From Burkholderiales bacterium (GTDB lineage Bacteria > Pseudomonadota > Gammaproteobacteria > Burkholderiales > Burkholderiaceae_E), in NCBI GenBank assembly GCA_003577305.1, contig QEVL01000002.1, forward strand, positions 1-64,000: a DNA stretch of 64,000 bases. The letters run 5' to 3'. Of this stretch, positions 47,227 to 54,852 are shown piece by piece. Numbering within the stretch: position 1 is the first letter of the stretch; every line of letters starts with the position of its first letter. The notes under the pieces are model-generated. The model saw only the letters and a program-made list of their open reading frames with translations. It made no database searches and was not told where the DNA came from. The translations under genes were made by a program, and so were the position numbers.

Positions 47227-49215
47227 ATGCGCGTTTTCCTGTGCGAGAAGCCTTCGCAGGGCAAAGACATCGCCCGTGTGCTGGGCGCCGGCCAGCGTGG
47301 CAATGGCTGCTACAGCGGCTCCGACACCGTCGTGACCTGGTGCATCGGACACCTGATCGAAGCTGCGCCGCCAGAAGCCTACGGCGAGCAGTACAAGCGC
47401 TGGTCCATCGACCAGCTTCCAATTCTTCCCGCCCGCTGGCGCGTCGAGGTCAAGCCCAAGACCGCCACGCAGTTCAAGACCGTGCAGCAGCTTCTCGCCC
47501 AGGCGAGCGAGCTGGTGATCGCCACCGATGCCGACCGCGAAGGCGAGATGATTGCCCGCGAGATCGTCGAGCTGTGCGGCTACCGCGGGCCGATCCAGCG
47601 GCTGTGGCTGTCGGCGCTCAACGACGCGAGCATTCGCAAGGCGCTGGGCGCGCTGAAGTCCTCGGCCGAAACGCTACCGCTGTACTACTCAGCCTTGGCC
47701 CGCAGCCGCGCCGACTGGTTGATCGGCATGAACCTGAGCCGCCTGTTCACCGTGCTCGGCCGGCAGGCCGGCTACAACGGCGTGCTGTCGGTCGGGCGCG
47801 TGCAGACGCCGACGCTGCGCCTGGTGGTCGAGCGCGACCGCGAGATCGCGCGCTTCATCTCCGTGCCGTATTGGGCCGTGGAAGTCGCAATGTCGGCCAG
47901 CGGGCAATCCTTCGTCGCCCACTGGCTGGCGCCCCAAGGCTGCACCGACGACGCCGGCCGCTGCCTGCAGCAGCCGGTGGCGCAGCAGGCCACTGAACGC
48001 ATGCGCGCCGCCGGCACGGCGCAGGTCGTGTCGGTCGACACGGAGCGCGTGCGCGAAGGCCCGCCGCTGCCGTTCGATCTGGGGAGCCTGCAGGAGGTGT
48101 GTTCGCGGCAGTTGGGGCTGGACGTGCAGGAGACACTGGACATTGCCCAGGCGCTGTACGAGACGCACAAGGCCACGACCTATCCGCGCTCCGATTCGGG
48201 CTACCTGCCGGAGAGCATGCTGGCCGAGGTGCCGGCCGTGCTCGCTGCGGTGCTTGCCACTGATCCCAGCCTGCGCCCGCTGATGGAACGGCTGGACCGC
48301 ACGCAGCGCTCACGCGCGTGGAACGACGGCAAGGTGACGGCGCACCACGGCATCATCCCCACGCTGGAGCCGGCCAAGCTCTCCGCGATGAACGAGAAGG
48401 AGTTGGCCGTCTATCGCCTGATCCGCGCTCACTACTTGGCTCAGTTCCTGCCGCACCACGGGTTCGATCGCACGACGGCGCAACTGGCCTGCGGCGGGCA
48501 GCAGCTTCAAGCCATCGGCAAGCAGGTCGTCGTTGCGGGCTGGCGCCAGGTGCTGGCCGAGCCGAAAGCGGAGGACGCGGACGGTGAACCGCTGCGCGGC
48601 CAGGTGCTGCCTGCGCTGCGCGAGGGCTTGCCTTGCCAGGTCGGCCAGGTTGATCTGAAGGCGTTGAAGACGCTGCCGCCCAAGCCCTACACGCAGGGCG
48701 AGCTCGTCGCCGCGATGAAGGGCGTCGCCAAGCTCGTCACCGACCCGCGTCTGAAGCAGACGCTCAAGGACACCACTGGCATCGGCACGGAAGCCACGCG
48801 CGCCAACGTCATTGGCGGGCTGCTGGCCCGCGGCTACCTGGTCAAGAAGGGACGCACCATCCGTGCCTCGGATGCTGCCTTCACGCTGATCGACGCCGTG
48901 CCGCCGGCCATTGCCGATCCCGGCACGACGGCGGTCTGGGAGCAGGCGCTGGACATGATCGAGGCTGGCACGCTGACGCTGGACACGTTCATCGAGAAGC
49001 AATCCGCCTGGGTGGCCCAGCTCGTGCAGCAGTACCGCGGCGCAACGCTCGCCATGAAGCTGCCGCCATCGCCAGCCTGCCCGCTATGCGGCGCACCGAT
49101 GCGCCAGCACACCGGCAAGAGCGCGGCCTTCTGGTCGTGCAGCCGCTACCCGGATTGCAAGGGCGCGCAGCCGGTCGGGGCACCGCGTAAGCGGACCACC
49201 GCCAAGGCATCCTGA
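47227..49215 (+). CDS. topB: DNA topoisomerase III (ICE-encoded)
   Basis: 662-aa type IA topoisomerase. Toprim domain (RVFLCEKPSQGKDIARVLG, DADREGEMIAREI), SVGRVQTPTLRLVVERD, the catalytic tyrosine motif TTYPRSDSGYLPES, GIGTEATRANVI and a C-terminal zinc ribbon CPLCGAPM ... CSRYPDC. AGGAGG lies 6 nt before the ATG. Homologues are core genes of SPI-7/ICEclc-like elements and resolve replication or transfer intermediates. Confidence 0.96.
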   Translation: MRVFLCEKPSQGKDIARVLGAGQRGNGCYSGSDTVVTWCIGHLIEAAPPEAYGEQYKRWSIDQLPILPARWRVEVKPKTATQFKTVQQLLAQASELVIATDADREGEMIAREIVELCGYRGPIQRLWLSALNDASIRKALGALKSSAETLPLYYSALARSRADWLIGMNLSRLFTVLGRQAGYNGVLSVGRVQTPTLRLVVERDREIARFISVPYWAVEVAMSASGQSFVAHWLAPQGCTDDAGRCLQQPVAQQATERMRAAGTAQVVSVDTERVREGPPLPFDLGSLQEVCSRQLGLDVQETLDIAQALYETHKATTYPRSDSGYLPESMLAEVPAVLAAVLATDPSLRPLMERLDRTQRSRAWNDGKVTAHHGIIPTLEPAKLSAMNEKELAVYRLIRAHYLAQFLPHHGFDRTTAQLACGGQQLQAIGKQVVVAGWRQVLAEPKAEDADGEPLRGQVLPALREGLPCQVGQVDLKALKTLPPKPYTQGELVAAMKGVAKLVTDPRLKQTLKDTTGIGTEATRANVIGGLLARGYLVKKGRTIRASDAAFTLIDAVPPAIADPGTTAVWEQALDMIEAGTLTLDTFIEKQSAWVAQLVQQYRGATLAMKLPPSPACPLCGAPMRQHTGKSAAFWSCSRYPDCKGAQPVGAPRKRTTAKAS

Positions 49216-49782
49216 CGCCCGCGATTCCCTCTGCCGCGCCGGCCGCTTCACTGGCGGCGAGGCAATCGTCCCGCAACCCGCGGGACACACCCCAGCGCGC
49301 ATTCCCTTCTGCAACGGTGCGCACGTCCGGCTCGGCCGATACCGGGCTGCGGGATGGAAGGTATTTGCTCCGCGAGTTGCGCGTCACGCGATTCTTCTGA
49401 TCGGTGTTCTTCCGCCGACTGCGAGGGGTCTCCCGAAGCCTTGCCTGCGCCGCAGCGCGGCGCGAGGTATCGGGAGACCCCTCGGGTCGTCGGTACTCGG
49501 TGCCGGCGCCTACCGGCGAAACAACAGGCTCCCTTTGTGCGCGGATGTGTGCCAGAGGCTTCCGGCCCCAGCCACGAAACGGGTCGGGTGCGAATGCTGA
49601 CGCAGCGAATGGCTTTGACGACGGCCTGGCCTGCAACAGCCCACAGGTGGTTTTCTTCCTCTTCCGCCGATGGCCTTCGGGTTATCGGCGCCTTGGTCGT
49701 GCCCGTCTCCAAAGCGGACGGCAGGTGGTTCCATTTCTCCGGCGACGGCGCCATGCCGCGCGTCCATCCTCGTGCCATGCGC
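49216..49782. other. Intergenic stretch downstream of topB
   Basis: About 570 bp without a supported gene; overlapping frames on both strands have no family likeness. It contains the long hairpin at 49422-49484 and leads into the first three-hairpin leader. Confidence 0.45.
49422..49484. repeat. Large hairpin, 15-bp perfect stem
   Basis: CGAGGGGTCTCCCGA (49422-49436) pairs perfectly with TCGGGAGACCCCTCG (49470-49484). The 33-nt loop holds an inner stem GCGCCGC-AGC-GCGGCGC. No T-tract follows, so it is not an ordinary terminator. Candidates: replication or transfer origin, or a structured RNA. Confidence 0.6.
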
Positions 49783-49849
49783 TGCTGACGATCGTCAGCA
49801 CCATGCCCTGGCAGCTTCGGTCTTCAAGGCTGCAACGCGGCTCGCCGCG
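49783..49849 (+). promoter_or_regulatory. Three-hairpin leader element, copy 1
   Basis: Stems GCTGAC/GTCAGC (49784-49799), GCAGC/GCTGC (49811-49833), CGCGG/CCGCG (49836-49849), with conserved TCTTCAAGGCT before the third. Ends 135 nt upstream of the 49985 gene. Covaries with copies at 51659, 54629 and 58148. Confidence 0.7.
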
Positions 49850-49922
49850 CTGACCGGACCCGTCCGCCTCGCACCGACCATCGCGGACGCTCGTCGTTTT
49901 CGGCGACGGTGCATTTTCTCAA

Positions 49923-49961
49923 CCACCCGAGGGGAAGCCGATCCCCTGGGGATGCGCGCTC
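49923..49961 (+). promoter_or_regulatory. CCACCC-hairpin leader with palindrome core
   Basis: CCACCC (49923-49928), GGGG, then ATCCCCTGGGGAT (49941-49953), which is the complement form of the core of the 17-bp palindromes at 45014, 45082 and 47043. It lies just before the ribosome site of the 49985 gene, so it could block or expose it. Confidence 0.5.
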
Positions 49962-49984
49962 CTCGATCTTTCAAGGAGCACGTC

Positions 49985-50221
49985 ATGTCTGAACCTTTCG
50001 CCGCCTCTCCCGCAGCATCGGTGCGCAGCGGCGCGCTGGCGCTGGCCTACACGGGCAAGCGCCTGCCGCTGCAAGTCCTGCGCAGTGCGGCCGGCCACTA
50101 CATCGGCACGCACGACGACGAAGGCCCGGTTTCACGGGAGTCCGTCGAGTATTTCCCGAGCCCCGAAGCCGCGCAGCGCGCGCTGGCCACCGACGCCTGG
50201 ACGCAGCGCGGCCACCCCTGA
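49985..50221 (+). CDS. Small ICE protein, unknown
   Basis: 78 aa, central stretch LALAYTGKRLPLQVLRSAAG then HYIGTHDDEGPVSRESVEYF and SPEAAQRALATDAW. The fold looks like a small beta-alpha domain. AAGGAG sits 6 nt before the ATG. First gene after topB, headed by both leader types. No function recognised. Confidence 0.75.
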   Translation: MSEPFAASPAASVRSGALALAYTGKRLPLQVLRSAAGHYIGTHDDEGPVSRESVEYFPSPEAAQRALATDAWTQRGHP

Positions 50222-50246
50222 CTTCCCTTCCCCCAGGAGCTTTCTC

Positions 50247-50639
50247 ATGAACCTGCCATTGCGTCAGGAGCTGTACGACCAGCTCGCGCGTGAAGACGCC
50301 CATTTCAGGCGTGCGCCCCAAGCCTTCTTCGAGGCCTGGAAGCGCGGTGCGGAGATTGCCGGTGCCCAGTGGTTCGGCGACGGCACCCGCGAAGGTTTGC
50401 AGCGTGCCAAGTCCAAGTGGGATCTGCGGCCCAACCTCCTGCTGCTCAACGACGCCCTCGGTGTCCTGAGCAGCGGCCAGCGGATGTTCCTGTCCGCGAT
50501 GGTGAGCTTCTACAACTCCCGCGAGGGAGGCGCGATGCTCAAGCGTTGCGGCTTCGAGGGCCTGTCCGACCTGGGCGGCCTCGATCTGGAACGGCGCCAA
50601 GTCATCGCGGACCTGACGCTGAACTACAACGGCTGGTGA
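50247..50639 (+). CDS. Hypothetical ICE protein
   Basis: 130 aa, mostly helical: RQELYDQLAREDAHFRRAPQ, AFFEAWKRGAEIAGAQWFGD, LSSGQRMFLSAMVSFYNSRE, GGAMLKRCGFEGLSDLGGLD. CAGGAGC precedes the ATG. Terminated by the hairpin at 50680-50718. Conserved in related elements by appearance; function unknown. Confidence 0.78.
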   Translation: MNLPLRQELYDQLAREDAHFRRAPQAFFEAWKRGAEIAGAQWFGDGTREGLQRAKSKWDLRPNLLLLNDALGVLSSGQRMFLSAMVSFYNSREGGAMLKRCGFEGLSDLGGLDLERRQVIADLTLNYNGW

Positions 50640-50679
50640 GCCGACCCCGGCCCGCCACCGAACTGCTTTTCCACCCCGT

Positions 50680-50718
50680 GAGGGACGTGCGCGCTGCAAG
50701 GCGCCGTGTCCCTCGTTT
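50680..50718 (+). terminator. Intrinsic terminator
   Basis: GAGGGAC (50680-50686) / GTCCCTC (50708-50714) with GC-rich inner pairing, followed by GTTTTCTTT. Ends the 49985-50639 unit. Confidence 0.7.
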
Positions 50719-50768
50719 TCTTTCAGACCTGTCCTTCCTGGGCGCCGGCCGCCTGGCTCCCATTTCAT

Positions 50769-50815
50769 CCACCCGCTGGGGTTCAATCCCCGGCAGGGGA
50801 TTGCCTCGGCCATCC
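50769..50815 (+). promoter_or_regulatory. CCACCC-hairpin leader
   Basis: CCACCC (50769-50774), then CAATCCCC-GGCA-GGGGATTG hairpin, competing with GGGGTTCAATCCCC. 18 nt before the ATG at 50833 and next to CCGGAGAAATCCC ribosome site. Confidence 0.5.
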
Positions 50816-50832
50816 TCTGCCGGAGAAATCCC

Positions 50833-51546
50833 ATGTCCTATTCCACCAATCCTTTCGTCCGTGGTTACGACGGCCTGTCGGTCGACCGGCTGCTAGCCAT
50901 TTCCTACGACGACGATTGCCCGCTGACCTACCTGCCACTGCACCCCTCGCAGTCGCATTTGCCGGACAGCCAAGTGACGCGCTACCCGTGCATCTTCTGC
51001 GACGACTTCGCCCTCATCACCGAGGGCCAGGACGTGCCGCCGGAACTGGACACGCAATGCCAAAGCCACGGCATCGCGCGCACCGTGGTCTACGCCGTCA
51101 TGGCCCACGAAGACGGCAAGCCGCTGCACGTGGCCGACACCTACTCGGACGAGGCTGCGCGCGAAGTGGTTCGGCGTCTGCGTTTCGACACCGGGCACTA
51201 CAGCCGGTGCTGGGAGATCAGCAGCGGCCACATCACCGGAGCGGCCTGGCACTTCCTCGCCGAGCTGGCGGACATCGCGACGCCGACGACGTTCCTGTTC
51301 ATCGCGTTCCGCATTCCGTACAGCCAGGCGATCGGCGTGAAGCTGATCGCCACGCCGTGGACGGACGCCAACCTGCGAATGGTCGAAGGCACGACCGCCA
51401 AGCGGCTGGATCGGGAACACCGCCGCAAGGGCATGCCCGATTGCCTGGTCGAGGTGCTGCGCCTGGCGGCGCTCGCCGACGTGCGCATGCTGGTCTTCGA
51501 CGCCGATGCGCCGGTGCTCGACGGATTGCCCGTGTTCGACGACTGA
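50833..51546 (+). CDS. Hypothetical ICE protein (DUF5983-like C-terminus)
   Basis: 237 aa. N-terminal half has a Cys pair (RYPCIFCDDFALI) and VVYAVMAHEDGKPLHVADTY. The C-terminal half, SSGHITGAAWHFLAELADIA ... VRMLVFDADAPVLDGLPVFD, recalls DUF5983 proteins of ICEs. The domain name is from memory and tentative. Closed by the terminator at 51556. Confidence 0.7.
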   Translation: MSYSTNPFVRGYDGLSVDRLLAISYDDDCPLTYLPLHPSQSHLPDSQVTRYPCIFCDDFALITEGQDVPPELDTQCQSHGIARTVVYAVMAHEDGKPLHVADTYSDEAAREVVRRLRFDTGHYSRCWEISSGHITGAAWHFLAELADIATPTTFLFIAFRIPYSQAIGVKLIATPWTDANLRMVEGTTAKRLDREHRRKGMPDCLVEVLRLAALADVRMLVFDADAPVLDGLPVFDD

Positions 51547-51555
51547 CGTTTCCTG

Positions 51556-51577
51556 AGCCCCGCTCGCGGGGCTCTTT
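51556..51577 (+). terminator. Intrinsic terminator
   Basis: AGCCCCG-CTCG-CGGGGCT stem (51556-51573) followed by CTTTCATTT. Confidence 0.75.
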
Positions 51578-51658
51578 CATTTGCGGAACACGGTCGCCGC
51601 CCGCTGCCGATTCTGGGACGACGCGGGCCGGCGCGTGCGCCACGCTGCAGGCATGTTC

Positions 51659-51723
51659 GCTGGCATTGTCAGCAGCATCCCAGACAGCCGAGACCTTCGA
51701 GGCTGCGGTGCGGCTCGCCGCAC
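51659..51723 (+). promoter_or_regulatory. Three-hairpin leader element, copy 2
   Basis: GCTGGC/GTCAGC (51659-51673, one G-U), CAGCC/GGCTG (51685-51705), GTGCGG/CCGCAC (51708-51723). Ends 107 nt before the 51831 ATG. Conserved ACCTTCGAGGCT. Confidence 0.7.
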
Positions 51724-51764
51724 TGGTTGTCTTTCCTCTCCCGGGCGCATCTCGCGCTCATCCA

Positions 51765-51812
51765 CCACCCCAAGGGACAGACCTCCCCTTGCGGGCGGAA
51801 AGCCCCTTGGTT
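51765..51812 (+). promoter_or_regulatory. CCACCC-hairpin leader
   Basis: CCACCCC (51765-51771) beginning an outer stem CCAAGGG / CCCTTGG (51770-51810), with inner GC-rich pairing; the ribosome site AAGGAGC follows. Confidence 0.45.
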
Positions 51813-51830
51813 TCCACAAGGAGCTTTCTC

Positions 51831-52628
51831 ATGGACACCCAAGCCATCCGCGCACAGATGCCGAAGCTGGTCATCGGTCACGTGCCTTCCAACGTGCGTT
51901 CGTTCAAGTTCAATGTCTTCGACGGCCAGCCCAAGGTTTCGACACTGGGCTTCCACATCGACCCCAAGCCCTTCGACGGCAAGGTGATCGCCAAGACCGA
52001 CGAGGCCATCGTCGTCAAGACGGGCCGCGCCGAGTTCGCGGTGCTCGACCGCTCGCTCGTGACCGACGCACCCGACGAGGGGGCCAAGGTGCATGTCGAG
52101 CCCTACGTCAGACGCCGCTTCGACGGACTGCGCGCCGATACGCCCGAGGAAGAGACCGCGTTCACGTCCGACGGCCAGCCGTACACGATCCGACGCCTCA
52201 TCCTCGGCGCCGCACCGGCGAAGCTGCCGATCCCCGAGCCGGCTTGCCCTCAGTTGCAGGATCTGATCCAGCAACTGGAGCAGTTGCCCGCGCCGGACGG
52301 CTTTCGCCGCGTGACGCACCTGCTGGTGGATGCCGGCGCCCGGGACTTCACCTGGGTCGATCCGCTGCCGAAGGACATCATCGCCGCGCCGCCCGCGATC
52401 AGCTTCACGGTCGCAACGGCGAAGTTCCAGGGGCGCGTCACCGTGCTCTACGAGCGTGGCCCCGACCTGTACGCGGTGGAACTGCACCGCGACGGCGAGC
52501 TGGTCGAACGGGTCGATGAACTGTTCTTCGACATGCTCGGCGAGGTGCTGGAACGGCTGATCGACGACGGGAGCTGGCGCCTCATCCGCGTGCAACGCCT
52601 GTCCGGCGGCAAGCCTGTTCAGCACTGA
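51831..52628 (+). CDS. Hypothetical ICE protein
   Basis: 265 aa: DTQAIRAQMPKLVIGHVPSN, VRSFKFNVFDGQPKVSTLGF, IDPKPFDGKVIAKTDEAIVV (beta domain), then FTSDGQPYTIRRLILGAAPA, KLPIPEPACPQLQDLIQQLE, ARDFTWVDPLPKDIIA. Homologues are sometimes labelled GTPase, but I see no P-loop. AAGGAG 9-10 nt before the ATG. Headed by three-hairpin copy 2. Confidence 0.75.
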   Translation: MDTQAIRAQMPKLVIGHVPSNVRSFKFNVFDGQPKVSTLGFHIDPKPFDGKVIAKTDEAIVVKTGRAEFAVLDRSLVTDAPDEGAKVHVEPYVRRRFDGLRADTPEEETAFTSDGQPYTIRRLILGAAPAKLPIPEPACPQLQDLIQQLEQLPAPDGFRRVTHLLVDAGARDFTWVDPLPKDIIAAPPAISFTVATAKFQGRVTVLYERGPDLYAVELHRDGELVERVDELFFDMLGEVLERLIDDGSWRLIRVQRLSGGKPVQH

Positions 52629-52692
52629 ACGCTATGCGGTTTCCCGTCCGCGCGGCGGGAAGCCCTTCGTTCCATTTCTCGGACGTCATTCC

Positions 52693-53058
52693 ATGTCTGT
52701 TCAATTCAAGGGCGCAGAGCTGCGGCCCGTGCTTGCCGCGGCCGTGGTCAACCAGTGCCGCGTCATCCTCGTGAAGGACCAGGGCGTGTACTTCATGTCC
52801 GAACGCGGCGAGAGCGAAGCTGGCGGCCGGCGCAAGCTGATCGCTTACGCGGTGGGCTGCAACCCCGACGTCGATGCATTTGACGACTGGTGGGAGTTGG
52901 CGCGCGCCGAGTTCGGCGGCGACGACTTCGGCGAGTTCTTCGATCCGCAGGATGGCGTCTTCGCGCTGGTCCTCAACGGCGAAGGCGACCTGGCGGTGTC
53001 GGCCACGGAGACGCACCTGTCGCTGCTGGCCGTCGCACCTGCGCCGACCGGCCACTGA
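52693..53058 (+). CDS. DUF3085 domain protein
   Basis: 121-aa protein with FKGAELRPVLAAAVVNQCRV, ILVKDQGVYFMSERGE, AYAVGCNPDVDAFDDWWELA, FGGDDFGEFFDP, matching DUF3085, a small domain restricted to plasmids, phages and ICEs. Function unknown. Weak ribosome site. A hairpin TTTCCCG..CGGGAA at 52632-52653 separates it from the previous gene. Confidence 0.82.
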   Translation: MSVQFKGAELRPVLAAAVVNQCRVILVKDQGVYFMSERGESEAGGRRKLIAYAVGCNPDVDAFDDWWELARAEFGGDDFGEFFDPQDGVFALVLNGEGDLAVSATETHLSLLAVAPAPTGH

Positions 53059-53086
53059 CGGTCCACCTGCCTTCCTCCTTACCCCC

Positions 53087-53115
53087 AAGCCCTCCATCGC
53101 GGGGGCTTCTTTTCT
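53087..53115 (+). terminator. Intrinsic terminator
   Basis: AAGCCC (53087-53092) / GGGCTT (53103-53108) stem followed by CTTTTCTT; ends the DUF3085 gene. Confidence 0.75.
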
Positions 53116-53144
53116 TCCAGCGCTGCGGCCTTGCCGCGCGCCGC

Positions 53145-53210
53145 GTTCGTCTCCAGCCCGTCCGGGCCCGCTCTGCCGGCACCCGCCGGCCCAACCGCCC
53201 GGAGACGAAC
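53145..53210 (+). promoter_or_regulatory. Structured leader that pairs the ribosome-binding site
   Basis: GTTCGTCTCC (53145-53154) is perfectly complementary to GGAGACGAAC (53201-53210). The latter contains the GGAG ribosome site 9 nt before the ATG at 53214. Inside the loop is a perfect GCCGGC-ACCC-GCCGGC hairpin (53175-53190). Such pairing would hide the RBS. Confidence 0.65.
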
Positions 53211-53213
53211 CGA

Positions 53214-54056
53214 ATGCGCGACCCCTGCGCGATCGACCAACCCACTTGCATCAGCTTCAGTGGCGGCAGAACCAGCGCGTACATGCTCTGGCGCTTGCTG
53301 CAAGCCAACGGCGGCCTGCCTGCGGACGCAGTGGCCTGCTTCGCCAACACCGGCAAGGAAGTGGAAGCCACCTTGCGTTTCGTGCGCGACTGCGCCGAGC
53401 ACTGGCACGTGCCGATCCACTGGCTCGAGTACCGGCCCGACGCACCAGGTCTTGCGGTGGTCGATTTCGCGACCGCGAGCCGCGAGGGCGAACCCTTCGA
53501 GGCACTGATCCGCAAGCGCCAGTACCTGCCCAACCCGGTGGCGAGGGGCTGCACCGTGTCCCTCAAGGTGAGAACGATGCACAAGTTCGTGCGTGCGCTG
53601 GGTTGGACCGAGTGGGACCAGTTCATCGGCATCCGCGCCGACGAGCAGCGCCGCGTCGTCAAGATTCGGGCGCGCGGCCATTCCACCGAATCGGTCAGCG
53701 AGACCATGTGCATGCCCCTGGCCGAGGCCGGCGTCACCGTGCACGACGTGACGGCGTTCTGGCAGGCGCAGCCCTTCGACCTGGAACTGCGGACCGTCAA
53801 CGGTCGGACGCTCGAAGGCAACTGCGACCTCTGTTTCCTGAAGCCGCGCGGCCAGCGCCTGGCGCTCATCAAGGCCAGGCCGGAGGCGGCGGTGTGGTGG
53901 ATTCGCATGGAGTCGCTGAACCTCGCCAGCAAGCCAAGCGGCGCGCGCTTCCGGGCGGACGGCCCCAGCTATGCGGACCTGGCGCGATTCGCGGCCGACC
54001 AGCGCGACCTGTTCGATGGTGCGGACGAGCCGATCGCCTGCTTCTGCGGTGACTGA
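53214..54056 (+). CDS. PAPS reductase-like PP-loop protein
   Basis: 280-aa adenine-nucleotide alpha-hydrolase of the phosphoadenosine phosphosulfate reductase family. PP-loop ISFSGGRTSAYMLWRL (SGGRTS 16-21), ACFANTGKEVEATLRFVRDC, FIGIRADEQRRV. Cysteines in GCTVSLK, GNCDLCFLK (CxxC) and terminal CFCGD could hold an Fe-S cluster. Family members activate sulfur substrates or modify nucleotides; true sulfate assimilation is unlikely on an ICE. The ATG overlies the leader at 53145-53210. Overlaps the next gene. Confidence 0.85.
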   Translation: MRDPCAIDQPTCISFSGGRTSAYMLWRLLQANGGLPADAVACFANTGKEVEATLRFVRDCAEHWHVPIHWLEYRPDAPGLAVVDFATASREGEPFEALIRKRQYLPNPVARGCTVSLKVRTMHKFVRALGWTEWDQFIGIRADEQRRVVKIRARGHSTESVSETMCMPLAEAGVTVHDVTAFWQAQPFDLELRTVNGRTLEGNCDLCFLKPRGQRLALIKARPEAAVWWIRMESLNLASKPSGARFRADGPSYADLARFAADQRDLFDGADEPIACFCGD

Positions 54057-54543
54057 CACACGCACCGCACCCTCGCGGCTGGTCCTGGTGCCGCTGTCGC
54101 TGCGCGCGGCCAACGCCTTCGTGCTGGCGCACCATCGACATCACCGGCCGGTGCAAGGCGGCAAGTTCAGCCTGGCGGTGGCCCTGGACGAAGGCGACGG
54201 CGCCGCACCCCAGCACCGCATCGTCGGCGTGGCCATCGTCGGCCGGCCGGTGGGCCGACACTTGGACGACGGCAGGACGCTCGAAGTCACGCGCCTGTGT
54301 ACCGACGGCACGCCGAACGCCTGTAGCAAGCTCTACGCGGCAGCGTTCCGCGCGGCGCGCGCGCTGGGCTACACCCGCCTCATCACCTACACGCTGCCCG
54401 CCGAAGGCGGCGCCAGCCTGCGCGCCTCGGGCTGGCGCCTGACCGGGCTGTGCGGCGGCGGCAACTGGAACCGCCAGCGCCGTCCGCGGCAGGACACTCC
54501 CGCCGCTCTGCGCGGGCCGAAGCTGCTCTGGGAGGCTGCGTAA
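54049..54543 (+). CDS. XF1762 family protein (GNAT-like)
   Basis: 164 aa from GTG at 54049, which overlaps the previous stop by 8 bp. Starts VTDTRTAPSRLVLVPLSLRA; has ANAFVLAHHRHHRPVQGGKF, GVAIVGRPVGRHLDDGRTLE, RLCTDGTPNACSKLYAAAFR, YTLPAEGGASLRASGWR. The layout is acetyltransferase-like, as in XF1762 proteins of phages and ICEs. An upstream in-frame ATG (53971) would overlap deeply and is rejected. Probably acts with the PP-loop protein. Confidence 0.82.
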   Translation: MTDTRTAPSRLVLVPLSLRAANAFVLAHHRHHRPVQGGKFSLAVALDEGDGAAPQHRIVGVAIVGRPVGRHLDDGRTLEVTRLCTDGTPNACSKLYAAAFRAARALGYTRLITYTLPAEGGASLRASGWRLTGLCGGGNWNRQRRPRQDTPAALRGPKLLWEAA

Positions 54544-54628
54544 CGCGCGCCGCCAATGCGGGACGGCGCCGATGCCCATTGCCGCTCGCGCCCGCGCGAT
54601 CCCCGCGCCACGCTTGCCGCCATGTTCC

Positions 54629-54696
54629 GCTGACACCCGTCAGCAGCATGCCCAGTTAGCCACGATCTTCAAGGCTATGGCGCGGTTCCGACCGCG
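54629..54696 (+). promoter_or_regulatory. Three-hairpin leader element, copy 3
   Basis: GCTGAC/GTCAGC (54629-54644), TAGCC/GGCTA (54657-54677), CGCGGT/ACCGCG (54681-54696), conserved ATCTTCAAGGCT. Ends 156 nt before the DUF3577 gene. I recall a published candidate RNA named DUF3577 motif; this position fits it, but no comparison was possible. Confidence 0.75.
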
Positions 54697-54852
54697 TTGA
54701 TCGACCAGTTCGCACCGGCATCCTTGCGCGAACGTCCATCGGTTTCGACCGATGGTGATGCCACCAAGCTGTTCCTTCAACCCACGCGGGGGTTCCACAC
54801 CTTCCCCGCCTGGGTCGGGTGTGTCTCCGCTTCTTTTCTCAGGAGATTCACC

